Of a DNA stretch of 64,000 nt, positions 11,512 through 24,020 are shown piece by piece. Within the stretch, counting starts at the first letter, position 1. Each line of letters opens with the position of its first letter. The position numbers and the translations under genes are program-made. A model generated the notes under the pieces. It worked only from the letters and a program-made list of their open reading frames with translations, was not told the origin of the DNA and made no database searches. The stretch is taken from NCBI GenBank assembly GCA_028386065.3, contig JAKUCV010001054.1:146881-210880 (forward strand). Reading direction: 5' to 3'. The stretch is from Turnera subulata. Its lineage: Eukaryota; Streptophyta; Magnoliopsida; Malpighiales; Passifloraceae.

Positions 11512-14211
11512 GACTCAAACTCATAGGGTAACCATTTGAAACCAACCCTATATTGATATACTATTTGAAACCAACTCTATATTGATTTTACCTTTTTTTT
11601 TGCAACATGATAGAGCTGCCAACAAAGAAAACTTTGGCCAATGATTCGGTGGGGAGTACCAATCCATACCTCACGTGTTGCATTTTAACAAGGCCATGTG
11701 GCATGATCTAATACCAACGTTGTGTACAATTTCCGTAGGAGAGGGAAGGAAAGTAAATGGATTTGAAATTTGTTTAAATCTCTTAATTGGGGTAAAAAAT
11801 CAATGGTTTTTTATTTAATGGTGAGTTTTTTTATCCGCTTTTTAACAGGATTGTAAAGCTTGGTGAGGTGAAAGAAAATTTAGGATATATTGTGTAATCT
11901 TAAAAAGATTAAAGACTTAATAAAAAGAAAGAAAATGTTTATCAAAAAAAAATTGTAATTTTCTAGAGTGTAAAAATCATGCACCCTGTTAAAATGAGAC
12001 AGATGGGTATGCATATGGTGTTGCACCGAATCATTCACCAAATAGTTTTTTTATTTAATCTTTTTTCCAAAAATTAAAGGACCGACCTTTCCCGTGATTG
12101 AAATTCCAAAACAATTAATATAGACTATAATTCCCTTTTGGTCATTCTTTATTCCTTTGGTAATTCAAGAACGATAGATTAGTACTAATATCTTTGGTCA
12201 TTGTTTATCCTAGAATCCCGGTCTTTGGCTTTTTTGAAAGATAAATTTAACTAGTCGCCTTGACGTTGGAGTCTGTGTGACTCTTTTCACATTGATCAGA
12301 ATTTGTCATTTCTTCTGGACCCTGGGTTACATAATGCAATTCGTGTTGGATGTAGTTTGTCCCGACAATGATCTGTAGGATCCACGCGTTTATATTGACT
12401 GCGGGTGAAATACGATACACTGTCGACTGAAGAAAAATTATGTGGAATGCCACTGAATAGCTTCTAAGTTGGTGCTGTTAATAAGTTTCTGTCCAAAAAA
12501 AGTTGGTGTCAATAATGACGTACGCTATGCCATGGAAAGTAACCTCCATAGTGTAGTGTAGCCGTAGGACGGTAGTGTGCTGCAATTCAATTTGGAAAAT
12601 AATGCTCAAGTACTTAATAAGTTTACGGCGTAACAATTATCGTGGAGGTGGTACCGACCCAGTACTACGGGGATTTTTTCTGGAATTCATAAATGATCCG
12701 GTACCACTTCCACTTGGATAACATATAAATTCCTTTAACTTCAATCTTTTGCAGTTCTGGATTGGTAAATTGCTTGTGCATTTAAAAAACGTGACCAGAT
12801 ATTGCGAGAGAGAAAAAAATTAGTCAAGGTCTTGCTTACCATCAGTTTGATAGAGGTTTATTATTGAAGGAGATCAAACTACACATAGCAATTGAGTAAA
12901 TCGTGATTTAGATAGATTTATGAAAATGGAATTGCTTACATAGGCTAATACGGATAAACCAGCAATGACCTCCCTGCATAAGATGTGGAAATGAAATGTG
13001 TACAGGCCAGCTGCAGGTATATTATATCCAGCAGCCTCCCAAATTTCGGTAAGTTTCATTTATATATATATATTTGAAAATTTATCATATGCCTTGCATA
13101 ACTTAAGGGCAACAGGCACCAAACAGAATAAAAGGTTACACGCAATAGAAAATAGTAAGCTTAAGCCATCATCTTTTCCTTTTCCTCTTATTTTATAGTT
13201 TTTTATCTGTAAAAGGTATATCATTATTATTATATATTTTTGCAGTCTAAGTATCTACTTTTAGCTTATTAATTGTTCCTTGATTTTTTAACACATTAGA
13301 TTTTTAAATAGAAGATGAAATCCTAAGTGGTCTTCATATTCTAAACTATAAATTGGTAAATTTCTAAATACATGAAACAAAATAGAAAATCATATTCAAC
13401 ATCTCGCCCCCTCCATTATTGAAGGGAAAAAAAAAAACGCATAAGAAAACTCAAGTAATAGAGAATTGTTATGCAGATGATATTTACCCGGTTGCACTCG
13501 AAACTTTTCGGTATATCTTTATCCAAAACTAGCACAAATCATCAATGATTATCCTACCTTTTTATTTATTTATACATATAAGTGAGACCTTGCTATTTAG
13601 TCTTTCATTCTACTCTACTGATCTCTAGGCATAATCAAATTAACTAATCTGGATCTTGTGTCTTTCTTACATTGAAAATGATCGATGAGTCTTTCTTTAT
13701 ACTAGATAATAGTCGAGTGTTTCTTTGTTATTGATCATCCATTGACTTTACCGATAGATTATTTCCTTAGTACCAAACTAACTTATTATTTATAATTGTA
13801 TTGAGTCGTGCATAAACTAATCGGTCTTTGTTTATATATGCACTGGTCTAAATGCAGTGCAGATTTCACATTGGAAATTTCTTTTCTTGACACGTAAACC
13901 CTATAGTCTCTATCTATATGTCTAGACAAGAAATATTAAACATATTTTTTATATAAAAAAGTATGCAAACAAGTATACTATAAATTCACCGTATCACATA
14001 TAAACACGTTTGCTTTGCCGATGTAAAAAAATATATGCTTAAATGTCTAACTTATTTGTAGACATACATGTATGCCCACTAACCAATAAATTGTGTAAGA
14101 CATGCACGGCAACGCCATCATTAGTTTCATTCAGCCTCGGATATGGATGGAAACCAAAAAAAAAATTGATCCTACGGCACAAGTCCGTAGAAAAAAAATC
14201 ATAATTTATAA

Positions 14212-14439
14212 GGTGTTGGCGCAGTGGTCCAGCATGCTGCGGTCCCTTAACTCACACGTCACGGGTTCGATCCGGAGAAACGTGGAGGTATGGAAAATGC
14301 ACCTGTTGGGAGTGGTTAAATATGTTAGACCCCGCTCGTGGTCTTAGGCTAAATGCCCGGGAAGCGAGATTGGATGTCGAGCTACGGATGAGATTAGTCC
14401 GGCTTGACGAGCTGGGATACTCATCAGTATCAAAAAAAA
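14212..14439 (+). mobile_element. tRNA-derived SINE
   Basis: A unit of about 228 bases with a pol III promoter: A box TGGCGCAGTGG (14217-14227) and B box GGTTCGATCC (14264-14273), 36 bases apart. A non-tRNA body follows, ending ATCAGTATCAAAAAAAA. This is the classic plant SINE plan (tRNA-like head, unrelated body, A-rich or simple tail). It encodes no protein and depends on LINE machinery. A target duplication is not obvious because both flanks are A-rich. Confidence 0.8.
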
Positions 14440-15218
14440 GTGTCATTCAAAATGATTAAAATAATTCTTTTATTTTAAAGAATAATTTGTATAGTTAACG
14501 TGAGATATAAAAATAAAAATTATTTTAATCAGTAAATAAAATTTTAATATATTATTAATTGCGAATTTTTTTTTCCTTTTTAAGGAGGCTTAGAGAAATA
14601 TTATGGTTGGAACTCCCTGATTTTAATTAGTTTTGAACTTAATCTTTGATTTGATTATATTATGAATAGTTGAAATATTTAAGTATGTATACTAAATGCG
14701 TATATTTAATTTCTAAATAATAGATGATAAATTAGGAAAATATAAAAACCCTAACGAGGGACCCTTAAGGTAAATTAAAAAAATAAATAAATCCTAAACT
14801 GAAAAGAGAAAACCCTTTAGAATATTTTATTAATATAAACATAAACATGGTTGGGAGTCTCTATAATAAAATTTTCCGCTTATCATGTACCCTAGGACAC
14901 AAAACTAAAAAAAAAAACATTTTGTAGTTATCCTCCAGAGCGACAACCTTTTAGTATGCATTAAACATTTTTGTATTTACATTTTTTATCTTTTCAATTG
15001 TTAGTTAATTATAGATACACACCTTTAGTATAAAAAGAATGCATTGAACATTTCATCAAGAACAACCGGAGAAAAATTTAAACGCTCAAGATCACGAGGC
15101 ATTATCAATGCAGAAATCAAGATAACGAAATAATATATGGGTTTTTATACTCGTAAAATAAGTTAATTTTATATTGAAGTACAATTGCTTGTAATTTCTT
15201 TTTTTTTTTTTTGACATT
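14440..15218. other. AT-rich spacer
   Basis: Nothing beyond AT-rich sequence is visible. The last 20 bases hold a poly-T run (15199-15212) just before the gypsy LTR begins. Confidence 0.6.
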
Positions 15219-18119
15219 TGAAACGCCCCGACCCGTATTTACCACACACAGTAAACACGTGCCGGAACTGTAACGACCCAACCAAACAAAGCCCAGCATA
15301 CAATGTATACAACAAAAACTCGGGCTCAACAGCCCAAAATAAAAACATCAATAACGTCATAACCGGCCCAGTGGCCCAACAATAGCAAAAGTAGCACAGC
15401 GGAAGACTTAATAACTCACAAAGACACTGTATGCGACACATGATGCAACTATGGATCCAAGTCCTGTCCAAGGGATAACGCCGCAGCCTGTCTGGAATGC
15501 ATCAAACCTGTACCACAAATAATTCATCCTACGAGATGAAAGCCCGCAGGTGAGGGGTGAGTCCGAAGTGCTCACTGACGAAGGATAGACAATCAATATG
15601 CAACTCTATAAATTACTCAAGTCGAAAACAAGGAAAAACCGCCAAAATACACCAAATCGAAAGACTCGACCCAAAACCAGTCCAAGACAAAAAAGTCTCA
15701 AATAAAAATCCAATTTCCAATTTTATCTTTTCGGGCCCCGTCACGGATAAGCTAGGGGTCAGACCTGGTTCTCAACATATTTCGGGTGCTAGACCAAATC
15801 CAAGAGAACCCAGGGATCGACATCCCAAAAATAAGAACCCAGGGACAGACATCCCAAATACAATCACGGGATAGACATCCCAAGCATAGACATGCTTATC
15901 ACAAGTAACCCAGGTCATGGCCACCACAAAACAGTCTTACACCATCGAGTCGTACCACTACTTACCACGTGACAATTACATTATCATCATCCAAACCAAA
16001 TCCTAGGGATCAACATCCCTAACAAAAATACCGGGATAGACATCCCATCCAAAACCGAGGATCGACATCCTGATCACAATTTATTATTTAATCCATTATA
16101 CTTATTCCAAAAGACACAACAATAGACATCCAAAACTCAAAGCACGGGGATAAACATCCCAAAGAAAACAATCAGGACACTGGGATAAACATCCCGAACC
16201 AAACCACAGCAAATGCAACAACCTACAGTGCAATAATCATCAAACACAATAACCGAGTAATATAGGCACATATAGAGGGAAATCCATCCTCACCTTAGCC
16301 GATTACTCAACTCCGGAGACAATGACCGGTCCCAAGCCGGCTCCTCGGGGAACTGCCCGATATCGAAACCTACACAACGAAACAACATGCCTACATAAAT
16401 GCACATAATCGGTATACTATGATGCCATCACTGCGTAATAACCCATCCCGGTTCATACCCTTTATTATCACCTTTTACCGAAAATATTATACCATACGTA
16501 TATTCGAATATAATTTCGGTACCATACTTTAATTAAAACTTTTTTCAAAATATTTTCATGAATTAGTTATACTTTTCCCAAAATATAATCACCATAATTT
16601 TCCGGAAAAGATAACATATGTATATATATATTTTCCAAAATATTATTTTTTTAATAAAACTATTTACCATAATATAATTACCAAATATTATTATTTATCA
16701 AGAATATATATATTAATCATATGCTATATATGTTATTTTTTAGAAGATATATAATCATAAAAACTGACTCTGAAAATAAATACAATTTAATATATATATA
16801 TATTTTTATTTTCTAAAGACAAAATACTTTTCCAACAATTATAAATCAACATAATTATATATATTTCAGAAATATTAACTAAGTTATATATATATATATA
16901 TATATTTCCAGAAAAATTATCCCTTTTCGTTTTTATATTTTTTTCTAGAATATAATTATGTATTTATATATATTATTATTTCTTCTTTTTTAAGAAAAAA
17001 ACTGGACTGGGCTGAACAGGACCAAGCCTAGGCTTGCACTGTGCCAAGCCCAGCCAGTCCAACGTCCAACCCGAGCCCAGACCAAAGGAACCCAAGCCCA
17101 GAAACTGTGCGACCCATCTTTATGAAACGGATCTTAGCAAAACCCGGGTCTCACCTGCGGGTTGCAGCGACGGCGGCGCGACAGGAGCGACGAGCGCGAG
17201 GGAGAAGCTGGTGCGGGGTCGGCGAGGCTGAGGCGACCCCTCCGGCGGTGGAAAACTGGTGCTGCAATGCCGGTGTCGTCGTCAGCGGCGCGGAGAGGGA
17301 GATCCGCGGGTTGCACGACGGGTCAACGGCAGCTGGCGGCGCGTCGGCAGGCAGAAGAGCACGCGAGCGACGGCGTCGAGGTCACGATGGCACGGCGTCG
17401 AGGTCGCGATGGCACGGCGACGACGATGGCGGCGTCGGTGAGTCGAGATGCAGCGCGGAGACGCTACGGTTGAACAGTAGCAGGGGTGCTCGGGGGTGAC
17501 GATGAACGGTTTCATTTTTTTTTCTTCTTCTTCTTCTTTTCATTTTTTCTATTTTCTTTCTTTTTCCGATTTTCTTTTTCCATTTTCTGTATTTTTTTCT
17601 TCTTCTTTTCTTTTTTTTTCTTTCTTTTTTTCCTCTGTTTTTCCTGGTTTCTTTTTTTTCCCCTTTTTTTTTCTTTTCTTCTCTTCTTTTTCCTTTCCTT
17701 TTTCTCTCTTTTTTTTTTCTCTCTTCTTTTCTCTCTTTTTCTTTTTCTTCTCCTCTCCCTCTCTTCTCCTACTTTCTTCTTCTTTTTATAGAACGTGAAT
17801 GAACTGTACAACCTGTGAATCGTTCAATAATGCAGCTTGTCTGCATTATGGAGCGAGTCCGGTCCGGACCAGAAAATAACTGATACCCTCCTTAGTTATT
17901 TTCCGGTATGATTTTCCGAAGATTCTGGGACCCGAAAAATACCAACTTTGGTCCGAAAAATCCACGGAAAAATCACGAGCGCGGGAAAACCCTCGGTTTT
18001 GAAAAACGACACCCGATTTACCTTGAATTAATTACCCAAGATTAATTCTTTCGGTAAATCACTGTAAAAAGACTTTTACAGTCCCGGTAAAAATCTAAAT
18101 TTTTACCCGGGCTGTTACA
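15219..18119 (-). repeat. Gypsy LTR A (3' LTR of element A)
   Basis: 2901 bases with TG...CA ends: on the plus strand it starts TGAAACGCCCCGACCCG and ends CCCGGGCTGTTACA. The polypurine region of the element abuts the right edge, which fixes the minus orientation. It carries dispersed GGGAT...ATCCC hairpin repeats (about 15811-16205), a very AT-rich segment (16490-16990), a GC-rich block (17040-17470) and a pyrimidine tract. The reading frames in the GC-rich block are compositional. Confidence 0.88.
17513..17790 (+). repeat. Long polypyrimidine tract within LTR A
   Basis: Almost uninterrupted T/C for about 275 bases on the plus strand (purine-only on the element's sense strand). The long frames that cross it translate to Phe/Ser/Leu or Lys/Arg/Glu runs and are not genes. 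Confidence 0.85.
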
Positions 18120-18157
18120 GTCTACCCATCTTAAAAAAAATTTCGTCCTAGAAATTC
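18120..18157 (-). other. Polypurine region of element A
   Basis: On the minus strand the bases run GACGAAATTT, a purine run, AAGATGGGTAGAC and then directly into the LTR start TGTAACAGCCC. The same arrangement occurs at 27122-27157 and in the unrelated gypsy element at 2060-2099. Confidence 0.75.
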
Positions 18158-18263
18158 CGTCTTATCTGTGGGTCCTACCACGATAAGCTTCTGGCACACT
18201 CTGCCAGGTGTCCAAACCCAACGCGAGATACCTCTTATACCCTTAAGCGACATGTCCTCCGCT

Positions 18264-18270
18264 TATAAAT
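18264..18270 (+). promoter_or_regulatory. TATA box of the antisense gene (copy 1)
   Basis: TATAAAT lies 35 bases upstream of the ATG at 18305 on the strand opposite to the element, implying a very short leader. The second copy has TATAAG at the corresponding place (27265-27270). Confidence 0.5.
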
Positions 18271-18304
18271 ACCAACCTCACAATTGAGACACTCACTCTC
18301 AGCC

Positions 18305-18682
18305 ATGGACTCTCCACTAAGATCGAGAACTACTTCAGACTCCGAGGACAACAGCTACATCGGTGGAACTGCTTTCCCGACAAGCTCTGATGAAGAACCG
18401 CCAAAGAAGCGCTTCAAGACGAACATCGTCGGTCTGAAAGAACACATGGTCATCTCCAGCAGACGGCGAAAGAAGCGTGCTGGCAAAGAAGCTGAGGATC
18501 GGAAGGGCAAAGCAACGGCTGAAAGCAGCACTCCACAGCAGACACTAACGCAGCTAAACGTCTCACTGGGGAAGGTCAGCTCGGCGGTGATGCAGATAGA
18601 ACTGGCGTGCGCGGAACTTTTTCCCCACGTCAAAAACATCCAAAAGCTTGTAAAAGACCTAGAGAAGCATGTAACTCAATAG
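18305..18682 (+). CDS. Antisense-strand small basic protein of the gypsy family, copy 1 (intact)
   Basis: A 125-residue frame on the strand opposite to the retroelement. It starts at ATG 18305 in good context (GCCATGG). The protein has a Ser/Asp/Glu-rich N-terminus, an NLS-like EEPPKKRFK (about residues 30-38), a second basic patch SSRRRKKRAGKEAEDRKGK (about 52-70) and a C-terminal helix-prone segment (LNVSLGKVSSAVMQIE...VKDLEKHV), possibly a coiled coil. A TATA box lies 35 bases upstream and AATAAA at 18714-18719, so it resembles a small autonomous gene. A diverged copy at 27307-27684 differs mainly at synonymous positions with no indel, which argues for selection on the protein. I recognise no family. 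A nuclear role is inferred only from the basic patches. Confidence 0.65.
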   Translation: MDSPLRSRTTSDSEDNSYIGGTAFPTSSDEEPPKKRFKTNIVGLKEHMVISSRRRKKRAGKEAEDRKGKATAESSTPQQTLTQLNVSLGKVSSAVMQIELACAELFPHVKNIQKLVKDLEKHVTQ

Positions 18683-19018
18683 AGTACTTCTTCTCCATTG
18701 TAAAACTGTTATGAATAAATAAAATAAGTTTTCTTTTAAAATCAAAACTCTTATGTTACGAAGTCTCGTGTTTAAACATAAAAACAAAACATCTCAAAGC
18801 AGAATAAAAATCAATAATAAGAATATAAATCAAACATAAAGAAATTAAAAAAAAAACAAAAGTCGCTTAACAAAACAAAACATAAAGAAGTTAAAACAAA
18901 ACATATTTTCATGATCAGCGCCCAAATCGGTCGTAAACATCCTCGATCCCGAGAACGTGACATGCACAGCTAACGGTGACGTCGGTTTCCCTCGTGAAAA
19001 AAATATCTGTTAACTATG

Positions 19019-19019
<1 letters not shown>

Positions 19020-19054
<35 letters not shown>
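19020..19054 (+). repeat. (AT)n microsatellite
   Basis: A pure AT run in the LTR fragment, longer than the matching run in LTR A (16884-16903). Confidence 0.9.
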
Positions 19055-19056
<2 letters not shown>

Positions 19057-19126
19057 CCAGAAAAATTATCCCTTTTCGTTTTTATTTTTTTCTAGAATAT
19101 AATTATGTATTTATATATATTATTAT

Positions 19127-22100
19127 TGAAACGCCCCGACCCGTATTTACCGTACACAGTAAACACGTGCCGGAACTGTGACGACCCAATAGAAGACGGG
19201 CTCAACAGCACAAAATATAAACAACAGAAATCTGGCCCTTCGGCCCAACATCAAAACATATCACCCGAACCCGGGATCATCAAATACAATATAATCGGCC
19301 CAATGGCCCAACAATAGCAATATAATGCACAGCGGAAGACTTAATAACTCACAAAGCACTGTATGCGACATAGATGCAAACTATGGATCCAAGTCTTGTC
19401 CAAGGGATAACGCCGCAGCCTGTCTGGAATGCACCAAACCTGTATCACAAATAACTCATCCTACGGGATGAAAGCCCGCAGGTGAGTGGTGAGTCCGAAG
19501 TGCTCACCGACGAAGGATAAACAGAGATATATAATCAACCGTAATACTTTCGAAGTAACACAACCAACACAACAGAAGAATCCAACACAAACATCACGAC
19601 AGAAGAATCTTACTAAAACATAACAAAGCCAAGACCAAAAGAATGCTTATTATTCTTGTTACCAATTTTATCTTCCTGGCCCCGTCACTGGACAAGCTAG
19701 GGTCGTACCTGGTTATTAACTAATTCTGGAAGCCAGGCCAAATCACAATCCGGGATCACATCCCCAATACCAACAATCCGGGATCAACATCCCAATATCA
19801 ACAAATCCAGGATCAACATCCCAATATCACAAATCCGGGATCAACATCCCAATAACAACATCATCCGGGATCAACATCCCCATCAACCAACCAAACCGGC
19901 CATGACACCATAGAACTAGTCTCTAACCTTCTAGTCGTACCACTACTTTCCACGTGACAATTATATCATCATCTCAATTTCAATTCAATTCCTTTATTCT
20001 TTCATCATTTACCCATTTTCAATTACCTCAGATTAACCCACAGACTCATCCATTCAACAATCCCATATTACTAATTATTCACAAATAACAGCTCAATGGT
20101 TACTCACAATACCACAAACTAACAACACAATCCAGCAACATCACGACAATATCCACAGCAAGTAAATAGCAAACAATAATCATCAACAATTACCATAACA
20201 ATCATATAATAGCCAATAATCGATCCAGCAGTTCAATCAAGCAACAAAACCAAACACAGTATTACAGGCACATATCCAAGGTTATCCATCCTCACCTGGT
20301 ATGCCTCTGAATCCGGTACATAACCATACAGCTTATCTGTCCCTATATCATGTCCAAAACATATAATCACATATAATGCACATCAAGAGTGCAATGCATG
20401 TTGTTAACTATTAATTTATTACTCGGCTTTTCCACAATTAAAGTTGTCATCCTCGTTTTAAAACTGTTTCTGTTAAACATTGCTTTCATGGCTGTAGGTA
20501 ATTATAACCATTAAATATTTGTAGCCGATATCGTAATATAAAGTAGATAGCATTTCATAAAACAATCTTTCTCAATAAAAATAATACTGTGTAAACAACG
20601 GTTCTAATAATCAAAGTAGTGAAAACGTCAAACATACAATAATAATCATACATGTAATATATCCAATAGCAAAGCTGTTAAATGGGAATAGTGCCATCGG
20701 AAATTAATTTACATAGACGGTATATGGTATAAAATAACTGTATCATAATGTTGTAAAGTAATATTTATAAATTCATATATCATTATATAACTGATAATTA
20801 TAAATAGGGTAAAGATAATAATATTATCGAAACTCATTATATAATATAATACACGTACGTAATACGTTAAATTAATATAGCTCATACTAATAAAATCTTT
20901 AGATGGAATAATATAACTGATATAATATTTCATCAAAATAACAATGCCACTATTATAGTTCCGGTACATAGGAAATTATAAAAGCATAATGTGGCCATAA
21001 AATAAATCATGTGCGGGTTATATATATTAGACTTATGAATACATAGTTAAATCCAAAATCAAATCGTTTTTAATCCGTAGTTTAAATCATTAACCTCTTA
21101 TTTATATAATTCGTCCACGTATTTCTCTTATCCATCGGTTCGTTATTAAGTCCGTCAAATACATATATATGTCACGGTAACATGGGCCTCCGCACGTTCG
21201 GCCCGTTTTCGAGTCCGTTGTGCAAATCGGGCCCAAACCGAGCCCATGGTGTAAACGAGTGTGAGGAATTACCAAAGCAACCCGTCCATGGAGTCCCGTT
21301 TGCTGAGAAACGCACTGTTCACGCCGGAAGATACCCGTGACCTCACCGGATAATACCCGGGCCCTGTCGAAAGCTCGCCGGATTCCGGAAGCCTCCGTTC
21401 ATGCAGAATACTAACCCACTGTTATCATTCACTGCAGTCCTCCAAACGCTACATCCATCATCACATCCCCAAAAACAACAACAGCACCACCGTACCCACT
21501 GCCAACTCCACCAAAAAAAATACCCAACATCCATCTAACAACAACGATCCCACAAGCAACGAGAAACACAAATCAAGAAGGAATTAGCCCAATAAATCCG
21601 GTTCAAGAAAGAAATTGAGGAAGGGAAGGGGTAGAAGTTGCTTGTCGGGTCTTACCCACACATCCGTGAGAAGGGCGCCGGTTCAGAGGTGAGAGCGGTG
21701 GCTGTCGTGGCGCCTGAGCTCAATTGCTCCGCCTCGTGCTCATACGGCGGTAACAGGGGAGACGCGGTTGACGGTTTCAAGGAGGAGGTGCGAGAGGACA
21801 GAAGGGGTGGAAGATCGACGGCCGTTCCTCATCTTGGTGGTGTCGAGCTTGACTCGACTGCGGCGGCGGTTGCGTGCAGGGGCAGAGAGGAGAGGAGATC
21901 GGGCGAAGATGACTTGGAGAGGAAGTGGCAGCGGCGGCGGATGATAGCAGAGGAGTGAGAGGCGCCGGCGATTGATAGGGGAAGATAGGTGCAGCGGCGT
22001 GTATGGAGAGAAGGTGAGGGCGGCGGCTTTGGGCGGCAGCTGCGGTCGGGTTGGGGGTCTCGGGTCCGGCGGTTCAAAAGAGAAGAGGAAGAAGGAAGTG

Positions 22101-22491
22101 GGGAAAGAAAGAGGAATTGGGGGAAAACTGAGAGAGATGAGATAAAAAAAGAGAAAGTGGAGAAGGTGGTGGGGACGAAGTGTCGGTCACGGGTGATTGT
22201 TGTTTTTTTGTTTTATTTTCTGTTTGTATTTATTATTATTTTTTTCTTTTCTTTCCTTTTTTTTTATCCACTCTGTTTTTCCTATTTTTCTCCTTTTCTG
22301 GGACCCGAGAAAATACCAACTTAAGTCCGAAAAATCCACGGGAAAATCACGAGCGCGGAAAAACTCTCGGTTTCGAAAAACGACGCCCGATTTACCTTGA
22401 ATTAATTACCCAAGATTAATTTTTCCGGTAAATCACTGTAGAAAGACTTTTACAGTCCGGTAAAAATCAAAATTTTACCCGGGCTGTTACA
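19127..22491 (-). repeat. Solo gypsy LTR B with perfect target duplication
   Basis: 3365 bases with the same terminal sequences as LTRs A, C and D (TGAAACGCCCCGACCCG ... CCCGGGCTGTTACA). It is flanked by ATTAT at 19122-19126 and 22492-22496. The sequences on either side are continuous with each other in LTR A, so this is an insertion into an LTR fragment that later lost its internal region by LTR-LTR recombination. It contains GGATCAACATCC-type repeats (about 19748-19886) and no coding sequence. Confidence 0.88.
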
Positions 22492-22510
22492 ATTATTTCT
22501 TTTTTTTTTG

Positions 22511-23268
22511 GGCACGTCAAGACCAAGCATTCTTGTAAGATGGTAAGAAAATCTTTACTTGCAAATTTTGTACGATAAGAAATCCGTAAGAAGGCCATAA
22601 GAACATAAAATCTAATAGTAACCGAAAGAATTTGTCCTAAGAAATAGCCAAGAAATTGGTAATGTTGTTGACGAAAACCTTGGAGGTTACGTAGAGATAT
22701 AATCCAGCAGAATTCGATGAGCCTACGTACGTCGGTCGTCTTACTTGTTTGCCTATTGATGTAGTACACGTGTGCTGCACTTTGCTGCATTAGTTGTAGA
22801 ACTTCATAATCCTTGAATTGAGGTGCCAATACTGACGCCTACGATCATGGAAAAGCTGCAATGTTAGTTGAGCTAGAGGAGGCCGAAAGCCTAGACGGAG
22901 ACTGTGGAAATTAAAACATGCATTTATACTTTGACCCCAAGAAAAAAGAAAGAAAAAGGAAAACTTGAACACACTTACATTGGCCAATAACCCGACTAGA
23001 TTCAATGCCATATTCTCTATTCAAGTACTTCAATTTTCATTTAGTTCTTTCTTTTTCTTTTTTCTCTTTTTGCTGAAACTGAGGTAATGAGTGATTCTTT
23101 ACTCCTTCAAGGAGGTGCAGTCCACGTCATTGGCTTAGTTGCGTACATTGTCAATTGTCAATTGTCAAATGCTGTTGGTTTTCGTCCCTCTCCTCAGAAT
23201 GCAAATCCACAGGCCCTTTGTTTCTGAAGGAAAAAGGTGAGGGAAAAGAAAACTAAAATATGCTTAGT
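22511..23268. other. Spacer, no supported gene
   Basis: Mixed-composition sequence between the truncated gypsy element and the TIR element. The longest frames have no recognisable domain. Confidence 0.55.
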
Positions 23269-23454
23269 GGGCCTGTTTGGTATCGTTATAATTTTTTGTT
23301 TTTGGTTTATTTTTCCTAAAAAAAACTAAAAATATGTTTGGTTAGACAGCATAGTTTCTGTTTTTTTAAGCATTAAATGGCAACAAAATCCAAATTTAAA
23401 GAAACCATAAAAAGTGGTTTTTGTGTTTTGGTTTCTACTTTACAAATCAACTTT

Positions 23455-23885
23455 AAACTCAAAAACTCAAAAACTTTAAACTCAAAACCATACTCTAAAC
23501 CCAAACCATGAATCCTAAAACCTAAAAATCTTAAAAATTTTAAATCCTAAAATTCTAAACCCTGAATCCTAAACCCTAAAAACCTATAAAATTTTAAACC
23601 CTAAACCCAAATCTTGAATCCATAACCCTAAAAATCTAAAAATTTTAAACCCTAAAACTTAAAATTCTAAATCTAAAATCCCTAAACCTTAAACCTTAAA
23701 ACTCTGACTCTAAAATCTTAAACCCTAAACCCTTAATGCTCAACCTTAAATCCCGTAAATCTTAAAACCTTAAACTTTAAAATGCTAAAACCTTAAATCC
23801 TAAAACTCTAAACATTAAACCTTAAAATCTTAAACCCTAAATCTTAAAATTTTAAACCCTAAAACTTTAAAGCCTAAACTCTAAA
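23455..23885 (+). repeat. Degenerate telomere-like CCCTAAA repeats
   Basis: About 430 bases of irregular units such as AAACCCTAAACCC, ATCCTAAAACC and CTTAAACCCTAAA. The motif is the plant telomere repeat CCCTAAA, heavily degenerate. It lies inside the presumed TIR element, not at a chromosome end. Confidence 0.7.
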
Positions 23886-24020
23886 TCCAAAACTATACCT
23901 GAAGAAAGAGATATTAATTATAGACAACTTTAGTAAATAGTCAAACTCGAGATAGAGTAGCACAATAACTGTGGAATAGACATGATCCACATTGATATTA
24001 TAATTTTGATTCATTTTTTA

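Larger units (their letters stand above)
9209..14211. other. AT-rich spacer, no supported gene
   Basis: About 5 kb between the UGT gene and the SINE. Reading frames are short and none shows a recognisable domain. It holds an (AT)n run near 9874-9889, a short repeated phrase around GTCAATAAGAGTC (near 10207 and 10464) and one weak SINE candidate listed separately. Confidence 0.6.
15219..22510 (-). mobile_element. Truncated gypsy element (element A) with a nested solo LTR
   Basis: Read on the minus strand, this element has its 3' LTR at 15219-18119, the 3' end of the internal region at 18120 to about 19012, and then only a fragment of LTR (about 19013-19126, resuming 22492 to about 22510). That fragment matches the interior of its own 3' LTR (about 16873-16990). 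The internal region homologous to 28090-29560 of the complete element is missing. The join lies within TTAACT, which occurs on both sides, so a microhomology-mediated deletion is likely. A second LTR copy later inserted into the fragment. Confidence 0.8.

Noticed and set aside
14264..14273. Functional tRNA gene
   Set aside because: The boxes are present, but no cloverleaf can be folded and a SINE body with an A tail follows.
17486..17811. Long frames across the pyrimidine tract
   Set aside because: The translation is almost only Phe/Ser/Leu or Lys/Arg/Glu. This is low-complexity DNA, not coding sequence.
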